NCBI RefSeq assembly: GCF_036906915.1
Contig: NZ_JBAKHX010000112.1
Coordinates: 1 to 19,464, forward strand
Reading direction: 5' to 3'
Origin: Phytohabitans sp036906915
Lineage (GTDB): Bacteria > Actinomycetota > Actinomycetes > Mycobacteriales > Micromonosporaceae
Length of the DNA: 19,464 nucleotides
The notes below the pieces were generated by a model. It saw only the letters and a list, made by a program, of their open reading frames with translations, was not told the DNA's origin and searched no databases. Below are positions 14,309-19,464 of this stretch, piece by piece (position 1 is the first letter of the stretch; every line of letters starts with the position of its first letter). Position numbers and translations under genes: made by a program.

Positions 14309-15088
14309 CTACCGCCGCGGCTCCCACCGGAACCAGTACCGGATCGCCACCGCACCGAGCACCATCCACGCCACGAGCACCGCCGCCGGCACGGCGGCCG
14401 GGCCGAACGCCCCGGCGAAGTCTTCCGGCGCGCGCTCGCCGGCAGTACCCACCCAGCCCAGGCGCATCAGCTCCACTACCGGGCTCAGTGGAAGCGCCCG
14501 CAGCGCGGACGCCACCGGGTCGGGCAACTCCTCCAAGGGCACCATCAACCCGGACCCGAACAGGCATCCCAGCAGGATGGGCAGGGTGGTGATCTGTGCC
14601 AGCTCCGTCGTACGGGTGAACACGGACGAGGCCGCGGCGAGCAGGACGAACACGACGACACCACCCGCCACACCGAACAGCAGCAGCGGGGCGTTGACCG
14701 GTGCGGGCAGCCCGAGAAACACCGCACCGGCCACCACGGACAGCAACGACTGGGCCAAGGCGACGGCGACGGCGGGGCTCGCGACACCGGCGAGGATCTC
14801 CGCGTCGGTGAGCTCCCCGGCGCGCAGCCGCTTCAGCACCAGCTCCTCGCGCCGGGCCACGTACGCCGTCACCAGGTTGTAGTACACGGCGGCGAGCAGG
14901 ACGAAGCCGAGCATCGCGGTGAGGAGGAAGGCCATTGTGGACAGGGCACCCCGGTCGGCGGATACGCCGGCCAGCGGCCCGACCAGCGTCACGGGCAGGA
15001 CGATCGCGCTGAACAGCGCCGCCCGGTTGCGCAGCAGCAGCGTGAGTTCCGCCCGGCCGAGTGACCGGATCCGTCGCGCGGCGCTCAT
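14309..15088 (-). CDS. ABC-2 type transporter permease
   Basis: A 259-residue membrane protein with about six hydrophobic segments, starting with a basic cytoplasmic stretch (MSAARRIRSLGRAELTLLLRN) usual for ABC-2 permeases. ARREELVLKRLRAGELTDAEILAG at about 77-100 is the typical cytoplasmic coupling region between the second and third segments. It pairs with the ATPase gene upstream, which overlaps it by 4 nt (ATGA), to form an exporter. Its cargo is unknown; drug, lipid or peptide export are the common roles of this type. It is followed by the kinase gene in the same operon. Confidence 0.9.
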   Translation of the reverse strand: MSAARRIRSLGRAELTLLLRNRAALFSAIVLPVTLVGPLAGVSADRGALSTMAFLLTAMLGFVLLAAVYYNLVTAYVARREELVLKRLRAGELTDAEILAGVASPAVAVALAQSLLSVVAGAVFLGLPAPVNAPLLLFGVAGGVVVFVLLAAASSVFTRTTELAQITTLPILLGCLFGSGLMVPLEELPDPVASALRALPLSPVVELMRLGWVGTAGERAPEDFAGAFGPAAVPAAVLVAWMVLGAVAIRYWFRWEPRR

Positions 15089-16005
15089 CGGGAGCCCCCG
15101 TCCGCCGCGATCGCCAGGAACGCCTCCTCCAGCGACGCCGGCCTGGCGTCCAGGTCACCAAGGGCGACGCCGCGCTCGGCTGCCCAGCACAGCAGCGCCG
15201 TCAACGCCTGCTGTGGCGCGTTGGTGTGGACGGTGAGGCGCGGGCCGTCCCGCTCCGGTGGTCTGGAGTCGGGCAGGGATGGCAGGTCACCCGCGTACAC
15301 GTTGTCCGGCAGCGTGAACCGGATCCGCGCCGGGTACGCGGCGATGACCTCGCTCGGTGAGCCCGCCGCCATGACCCTGCCGCGGTGCATGATGGCGAGG
15401 CGGTCGGCCAGCTCCTGCGCCTCCTCCAGGTAGTGCGTGGTGAGCAGCACGGTGACGCCGTCGCGCAGCAGGCCGCGCACCAGGCGCCAGGTGTCGCGCC
15501 GGCTCTCCGGGTCGAGCCCGGTGGTCGGTTCGTCGAGAAACAGCACATCGGGCCTGCCGAGTATCGCCAGTGCCAGGTCGAGGCGGCGGCGCTCGCCACC
15601 GGACAGCTGCTTCACCCGCACCCCAGCCCGGTGCTCCATCCCGGCCATCGCGAGCGCCTCCGCGACCGGGCGAGGCTTGGTGAGCGTGCCGCCCCACATC
15701 GTGGCGGTCTCCGCGACGGTCAGCTCAGGCGGAAAACCGCCCTCCTGCAGCATCACGCCGACGCGTGGCCGCAGCCTCGCCCGCTGGGTGTACGGGTCGT
15801 GCCCGAGCACACGCACCGTGCCGCCGCTCGGCCGTCCGAGCCCTTCCACCAGTTCCAGTGTGGATGTCTTGCCCGCGCCGTTCGTGCCGAGCAGCGCGAA
15901 CAGCTCGCCCCGCTCGACCTGAAAGGAGACGCCACGCACCGCCTCGTACCCCTCGTAGCGGCGGCGGACCTCGCACGCCTCGACCACGCTGCCGGAATTC
16001 GTCAT
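15085..16005 (-). CDS. ABC transporter ATP-binding protein
   Basis: A 306-residue ABC ATPase of the drug-exporter (DrrA-like) class. Walker A is GTNGAGKT (40-47), the Q-loop is in VGVMLQEGG, the signature is LSGGE (134-138), Walker B is VLFLDE (154-159), and the switch histidine is His191. The C-terminal extension of about 90 residues is typical of this class. ATG 16005 starts a normal N-terminus; the frame is open to GTG 16098, but the extra 31 residues look non-coding and that GTG is inside the palindrome at 16086. There is no clear ribosome binding site; AACACT, 6 nt before the ATG, could be a weak -10 of a leaderless message. It is the first gene of the four-gene operon. Confidence 0.92.
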   Translation of the reverse strand: MTNSGSVVEACEVRRRYEGYEAVRGVSFQVERGELFALLGTNGAGKTSTLELVEGLGRPSGGTVRVLGHDPYTQRARLRPRVGVMLQEGGFPPELTVAETATMWGGTLTKPRPVAEALAMAGMEHRAGVRVKQLSGGERRRLDLALAILGRPDVLFLDEPTTGLDPESRRDTWRLVRGLLRDGVTVLLTTHYLEEAQELADRLAIMHRGRVMAAGSPSEVIAAYPARIRFTLPDNVYAGDLPSLPDSRPPERDGPRLTVHTNAPQQALTALLCWAAERGVALGDLDARPASLEEAFLAIAADGGSR

Positions 16006-16036
16006 GCACCGAGTGTTCGGCACGGGCTGGGGCGGC

Positions 16037-16053
16037 TGTAGTGCCGCGCTACA
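16037..16053. promoter_or_regulatory. Inverted repeat upstream of the ABC operon
   Basis: TGTAG-N7-CTACA, 32 nt before the ATPase start, near where a -35 would lie. It may be an operator; 5-bp arms are short enough to arise by chance. Confidence 0.3.
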
Positions 16054-16085
16054 CCGATCGGCGTGCGCGGTGCCCGGCGGCGCGA

Positions 16086-16097
16086 TGACAGATGTCA
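16086..16097. promoter_or_regulatory. 12-bp palindrome, copy 2 (upstream of the ABC operon)
   Basis: TGACA-GA-TGTCA, preceded by A, as in the copy at 12399; the two differ only at one spacer base over 13 nt. It is about 80 nt before the start of the ATPase gene, a usual position for an activator site. Confidence 0.5.
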
Positions 16098-16113
16098 CGC
16101 CGCCGGGCTCCGG

Positions 16114-16521
16114 TCAGGTGTGTGCGTAGATCGTCGGGCCACACGTGCCCGCGATGTTGGTGCCGTTGTTAGAGATACAGACGTAGAACCGGAAGCTCAG
16201 GTTCTCCGCGTAGTCGAGGTTCCAGTGGGCGAGGGGCTCGTCGCTGCCTTTGGAATTGGTTCGTTGCTGCCAGCCACCCTTGTTGACGGAGAAGTAGACC
16301 CGGACCCCAGCGTGATCACTGGCATTGTCGTAGATGTACAGGTGCTCGCCATACGAGTCGAAGAAGGCCGAACCGGCCGCGGTCTTGTACGGCGCGTCAG
16401 CCTTGGTGTCCGTCCACCAGCAGGGGTAAGGGCAGTCGTCGGCCCGTGCCGGGGCCGCCGTCACGAGCAGCGCGGCCACGATGACCGCGACCGCCATAAA
16501 TCCTCGGACAAGAATCCTCAT
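16114..16521 (-). CDS. Small secreted protein of unknown function
   Basis: A 135-residue exported protein. A signal peptide (MRILVRGFMAVAVIV and on) with likely cleavage after ARA at residue 27 leaves a mature protein of about 108 residues beginning DDCPYPCWW. Four cysteines (30, 34, 115, 127) probably form two disulfides, and the mature part is rich in Tyr, Trp, Asn and Ser, as in small extracellular actinobacterial proteins. No family recognised. GGGAG lies about 10 nt before the ATG. It follows the snapalysin-type gene by 72 nt on the same strand, so co-expression is plausible. Confidence 0.78.
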   Translation of the reverse strand: MRILVRGFMAVAVIVAALLVTAAPARADDCPYPCWWTDTKADAPYKTAAGSAFFDSYGEHLYIYDNASDHAGVRVYFSVNKGGWQQRTNSKGSDEPLAHWNLDYAENLSFRFYVCISNNGTNIAGTCGPTIYAHT

Positions 16522-16593
16522 GGTGACGCAGTCTCCCGTGGCCGCCGGCGGATAGGCCGCGGCCGCCCGGCGTCTTGAGGAAATCTTGAACGG

Positions 16594-17133
16594 CTACGCG
16601 CCGGCCGTGACCCACTCGTAGGCGCGTGGACCGGTCGTTTGCAGGGTCGCGAAGTTGCTGTTGACCCGAGTGGCCTCCTGCGCGTTGGGGAACGCGTTGG
16701 TGCACGAGATCGCCGCGCTGCTGCCGGACATCAGGTCGGCACACAACCCAGTGCGCCGGTCGGGCAGGCCGAGCAGATGGCCGAACTCGTGCGCGGCGAT
16801 GCGTGGCGGGTGGTAGCCCTGGTTGACCGCCTGGCGACCCATGTACCAGTACCCGTTGCCGAGCGACTGGGTGTATGCGCGCGGCCACCCGTTGTCGACG
16901 TACACGGTGATGTTGGCGCGCCGGCCCGCCGGCACCGGCTCCAGGCGCACGTTGGTGACGCGGTTGTTCCAGTTCTGCGCGCCCTGGTGGACGACGGCGA
17001 CGAACTCCGCGGCGCGACTGGCGTCGTAGTACAGCACCCGAGGTGCCGCCTGTGCCGGCGCGGCGCCGGCGAGCTGCACCGCCGCGAGCGCCACGGCGCC
17101 GAGCGCCGCGGCCAGGATTCTTCGTGCGAGCAT
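16594..17133 (-). CDS. Snapalysin-type secreted metalloprotease (M7 family)
   Basis: A 179-residue secreted protease. The signal peptide ends near AQA (residue 29), followed by PRVLYYDASRAAEFVAVV, the start of a mature snapalysin-like domain. The zinc motif is HEFGHLLGLPD (115-125), with Asp125 as third ligand in place of His, the special feature of family M7. The Met-turn is DLMSG (Met135), followed by CTNAFPNAQE, also typical. Cys131 and Cys144 likely form a disulfide. The size agrees with Streptomyces snapalysin as a mature neutral protease; little or no propeptide is seen. ATG 17133 is used because AGGGGAGG precedes it; ATG 17154 would add 7 residues. The LysR-type activator often next to this gene in Streptomyces is absent here. 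Confidence 0.9.
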   Translation of the reverse strand: MLARRILAAALGAVALAAVQLAGAAPAQAAPRVLYYDASRAAEFVAVVHQGAQNWNNRVTNVRLEPVPAGRRANITVYVDNGWPRAYTQSLGNGYWYMGRQAVNQGYHPPRIAAHEFGHLLGLPDRRTGLCADLMSGSSAAISCTNAFPNAQEATRVNSNFATLQTTGPRAYEWVTAGA

Positions 17134-17325
17134 CGGATGGCCTCCCCTATCCATAGAGCCAGATATTTCAATATAGGCGCTGTGTGCCGGGCTCGACTGA
17201 ACTGCGACGACGCGAGATCCGTATTGGTTGGCATCGACAACCGCGCACGGCGCGGACCGGCGCGCGAGGTGTTCACCGAGTCCGGAAACTTCATCCGCAG
17301 CCGCCTGCGCGGCGACTGACCCGGG
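17134..17325. other. Intergenic region with promoter candidate and possible gene tail
   Basis: TATATT (minus strand, 17170-17175) is a possible -10 for the snapalysin-type gene, in an AT-rich patch. On the plus strand, about 17200-17319 reads as a coding-like tail (NCDDARSVLVGIDNRARRG, then EVFTESGNFIRSRL) ending in TGA at 17317, with GC-rich third positions but no start signal. It may be the 3' end of a lost gene. I do not recognise it. Confidence 0.35.
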
Positions 17326-17979
17326 TCACGCCTCGACGAGCAGCGCGTCGAGGATGTGCCGCGCCCCGGCGAGCGAGCCGCGGAGGCTGACGGACCGGAG
17401 CTCCCGGCCCAGGATGACGGCCGCGTCTCGCACCCGCCGGTCGGAGCCGGCCTCGCCGGCGGCCAAGGCGGCCTCCACGCGTGTCCACAGCCGCCACTGA
17501 TCGTCGTCGAGCAGCCGCCGGGCCGCCCGGTCGAGCGCGGCGCAGGTGATGTCGACGGCGGCGACCTCGCCGAGGTCGGCGACCCAGGCAAGCTCGTCCG
17601 CGGCGGGCACCAGGGCGGGCGCCTCGTGTGCGAGCACGGCGTAGAGCATGGCCAGCGTGGTCTGGTGGCCGTCACCGTCGTACCGCGCACCGACTCCGGA
17701 GCGCCACGGCGGGAACCGCTCGGTCAGGTGCGCCGCCCGGCCGAGCGGTAGGTCGGCGGCGAGCCGGCAGTCGCGGACCCGGGCGTGGAACGGTCGGTGT
17801 TCGCGCAGGGCGAACATCGACGCGCGGTGCTCGTCTCCACCGGCGGGAAAGCCGAGCCGCTGGTCCGCTAGCAGGCGTGCGGCGACCAGATACGGCACGC
17901 CAAGCCGCGCGGCCAGGGCGCGGACCGCGCGCCTGCGGGCCCGGTCGGGAACCGGTCGTCGCTGCCTCGTGCCCGTCAT
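17326..17979 (-). CDS. Hypothetical protein, 217 aa
   Basis: A soluble, Arg/Ala/Leu-rich protein with no signal peptide or membrane segment. The N-terminus (RRRAVRALAARLGVPYLVAARLLAD) looks like a helix-rich, possibly nucleic-acid-binding start, and the C-terminal half (about 130-215) is predicted largely helical with repeated Ala/Leu patterns. No family recognised. It stands alone, convergent with no neighbour and divergent from the ClpC-like gene 177 nt away. The ATG at 17979 lacks a ribosome binding site but has TAGATT 6 nt upstream, which fits a leaderless message. Confidence 0.72.
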   Translation of the reverse strand: MTGTRQRRPVPDRARRRAVRALAARLGVPYLVAARLLADQRLGFPAGGDEHRASMFALREHRPFHARVRDCRLAADLPLGRAAHLTERFPPWRSGVGARYDGDGHQTTLAMLYAVLAHEAPALVPAADELAWVADLGEVAAVDITCAALDRAARRLLDDDQWRLWTRVEAALAAGEAGSDRRVRDAAVILGRELRSVSLRGSLAGARHILDALLVEA

Positions 17980-17985
17980 CGTTGT

Positions 17986-17991
17986 AATCTA
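17986..17991 (-). promoter_or_regulatory. Candidate leaderless -10 of the 217-aa gene
   Basis: TAGATT on the minus strand matches TAnnnT and ends 6 nt before the ATG at 17979. No good -35 was found at the usual distance. Confidence 0.45.
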
Positions 17992-18097
17992 GAACAGCAG
18001 CCGCGCCTGCACGAGCGTTGCGAGGCTCCCCACGCGGGCCCCGCGCCGACGCCAAGAGGCTCTGACTCAGCGCACGCCACCTTCTCCGTTCACCGTG

Positions 18098-18109
18098 CGC
18101 ACGCGTGCG
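18098..18109. other. 12-bp palindrome in the clpC-like upstream region
   Basis: CGCACGCGTGCG is a perfect palindrome 48 nt before the start codon. It is G/C-rich and could be chance. The region 17992-18156 holds no other gene, and I saw neither a ClgR-type box nor a HAIR repeat that often controls clpC. Confidence 0.3.
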
Positions 18110-18156
18110 TCCGTCGGGTGGGGTGCGTGGGGCCTCGCCGCGAAGGCGTGAGTGCT

Positions 18157-19464
18157 GTGTTCGAACGCTTCACTGACCGTTCCCGTCGGGTCATCGTCCT
18201 GGCTCAAGAAGAAGCCCGGATGCTCAACCACAACTACATCGGCTCCGAGCACATCCTGCTCGGTCTCATCCATGAGGGTGAGGGCGTTGCGGCCAAGGCC
18301 CTGGAGAGCCTCGGTATCTCCTTGGAGGGCGTCCGCCAGCAGGTCGAGGAGATTATCGGTCAGGGTCAGCAGGCGCCGAGCGGGCACATTCCGTTCACGC
18401 CGCGGGCCAAGAAGGTGCTGGAGCTGTCGCTGCGCGAGGCGTTGCAGCTTGGGCATAACTACATCGGCACCGAGCACATCCTGCTGGGGCTGATCCGTGA
18501 GGGCGAGGGCGTCGCGGCCCAGGTGCTGGTCAAGCTCGGCGCCGACCGGGGCCGGGTCCGTCAGCAGGTCATCCAGCTGCTCTCCGGCCACCCGTCGACC
18601 GCGCCGGTCGAGCCGCGCACCGGTGAGGCGGTGCCCGCGGCTTCGACGGTCCTCGACCAGTACGGCGAAAACCTCACCCAGGCGGCGCGCGACGGCAAGC
18701 TCGCGCCCGTCATCGGGCGCGACCGCGAGATCCAGCGCGTGACGGTCGTGCTCTCGTGCCTGACAAAGAACAATCCGGTACTGGTAGGCGAGCCCGGTGT
18801 CGGCAAGACGGCCGTCGTCGAAGGGCTGTGCCAGCGGATCGCGCAGGGCACCGTGCCCGAGCCACTCAAGCACAAGCAGGTATACACATTGGACCTCGCC
18901 GGTCTTGTGGCGGGTTCCCGCTACCGGGGCGACTTCGAGGAGCGGCTGCGGAAGGTCGTGAAGGAGTGCCGCAACCGGGGCGACATCGTGCTGTTCATCG
19001 ACGAGATCCACACCCTGGTCGGCGCTGGCGCCGCCGAGGGTGCGATCGACGCGGCGGGCATCCTCAAGCCGATGCTGGCCCGCGGCGATCTGCAGACGAT
19101 CGGCGCGACGACACTCGACGAGTACCGCAGGTACTTCGAGAAGGACGGCGCCCTCGCCCGGCGCTTTCAACCGATCCAGGTCGAGGAGCCCACCCGTGCC
19201 CAGGCCATCGAGATGCTCAAGGGCCTGCGCGACCGGTACGAGAAGCACCACAGGGTGTCCATCTCGGACTCGGCGGTCGCGGCGGCGGTGAGTCTGGCGG
19301 ACCGGTACGTCTCCGACCGGCACCTGCCTGACAAGGCGATCGACCTGATCGACCAGGCGGGCGCGTGGATGCGGATCCGGCAGCTGACGGAGGTCGACGA
19401 TGAGCAGATCGCTGAGGTGTTGGCGAACTGGACCGGTATTCCGGTGTACAAGCTGACCGAGGAG
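18157..19464 (+). CDS. clpC: ClpC-like AAA+ unfoldase lacking the middle domain (5' part; runs off the window)
   Basis: The first 436 residues of a Clp/Hsp100 ATPase that would unfold proteins for ClpP. Two Clp_N repeats are present (NYIGSEHILLGLI and NYIGTEHILLGLI, residues 1-145). The first AAA+ domain has Walker A GEPGVGKT (211-218), Walker B LFIDE (279-283) and an arginine finger in ALARRFQPIQV. In normal ClpC, MRIRRMT is followed by about 60 residues of coiled-coil M-domain linker before EVDDEQIAEVLANWTGIPV. Here MRIRQLT (405-411) joins EVDDEQ directly, so the linker is missing in frame. Some usually invariant residues differ (VLSCLTKNN for VLSRRTKNN; AGAWMRIR for AGARMRIR). GTG 18157 gives the canonical MFERFTDR start, with GAAGG about 11 nt upstream; GTG 18148 is possible. 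The neighbours are not the usual lsr2/lysS, suggesting a second copy. Confidence 0.9.
   Translation, partial: MFERFTDRSRRVIVLAQEEARMLNHNYIGSEHILLGLIHEGEGVAAKALESLGISLEGVRQQVEEIIGQGQQAPSGHIPFTPRAKKVLELSLREALQLGHNYIGTEHILLGLIREGEGVAAQVLVKLGADRGRVRQQVIQLLSGHPSTAPVEPRTGEAVPAASTVLDQYGENLTQAARDGKLAPVIGRDREIQRVTVVLSCLTKNNPVLVGEPGVGKTAVVEGLCQRIAQGTVPEPLKHKQVYTLDLAGLVAGSRYRGDFEERLRKVVKECRNRGDIVLFIDEIHTLVGAGAAEGAIDAAGILKPMLARGDLQTIGATTLDEYRRYFEKDGALARRFQPIQVEEPTRAQAIEMLKGLRDRYEKHHRVSISDSAVAAAVSLADRYVSDRHLPDKAIDLIDQAGAWMRIRQLTEVDDEQIAEVLANWTGIPVYKLTEE

Noticed and set aside
16006..16098. 31-residue N-terminal extension of the ABC ATPase
   Set aside because: Its start codon is inside a palindrome and the added residues do not resemble ABC ATPases.

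Overview
The window is very GC-rich, uses GTG starts freely, has several apparently leaderless genes, and carries many secreted proteins of actinobacterial type. It looks like the chromosome of a filamentous actinomycete. Micromonosporaceae is my best guess, from the style of proteins and intergenic repeats; I could not test this. No tRNA, rRNA, insertion sequence or CRISPR array was seen.

Layout. 1-486 is non-coding, with a G/C-only tract and two long inverted repeats. 487-1797 holds a Tat lipoprotein with a metallo-beta-lactamase fold followed by an unrecognised 170-residue protein. 2140-2862 encodes a DedA membrane protein, followed by what looks like a frameshifted SecD P1-like gene remnant (2873-3299). 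3300-4970 (minus) is a large FAD dehydrogenase, divergent from a MASE1-GAF-PP2C-HATPase signalling phosphatase (5066-7609), which overlaps tail to tail with an atypical aminoglycoside-phosphotransferase-fold protein (7590-8768, minus). 8974-10242 (minus) is a two-gene unit: a secreted HExxHxxGxxH metalloprotease, then a lipoprotein whose stop codon lies in a 13-bp tandem repeat. Divergent from it is an Rrf2 regulator (10504-10989) with an operator-like palindrome over its own -10, then a VAO-type FAD oxidoreductase (11044-12351) behind a terminator-like hairpin and a hairpin covering its ribosome binding site.

12408-16005 (minus) is a compact operon, ABC ATPase - permease - histidine kinase - LuxR-type response regulator, with 4-nt overlaps at two of its joints. 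It is bracketed by two near-identical 12-bp palindromes that may be the regulator's sites. 16114-17133 (minus) holds a snapalysin-type protease and a small secreted protein. 17326-17979 (minus) is an unrecognised protein with an apparent leaderless promoter. The window ends inside a ClpC-like AAA+ gene (18157 onward).

The strongest oddity is that ClpC-like gene. Its first AAA+ domain runs directly into the second-module entry sequence, so the usual coiled-coil middle domain (roughly 60 residues) is cleanly missing in frame. Other points of interest are the SecD-like remnant, the paired palindromes around the two-component/ABC operon, the Rrf2 promoter/operator with its downstream double hairpin, and two unrelated secreted metalloproteases within 7.5 kb.
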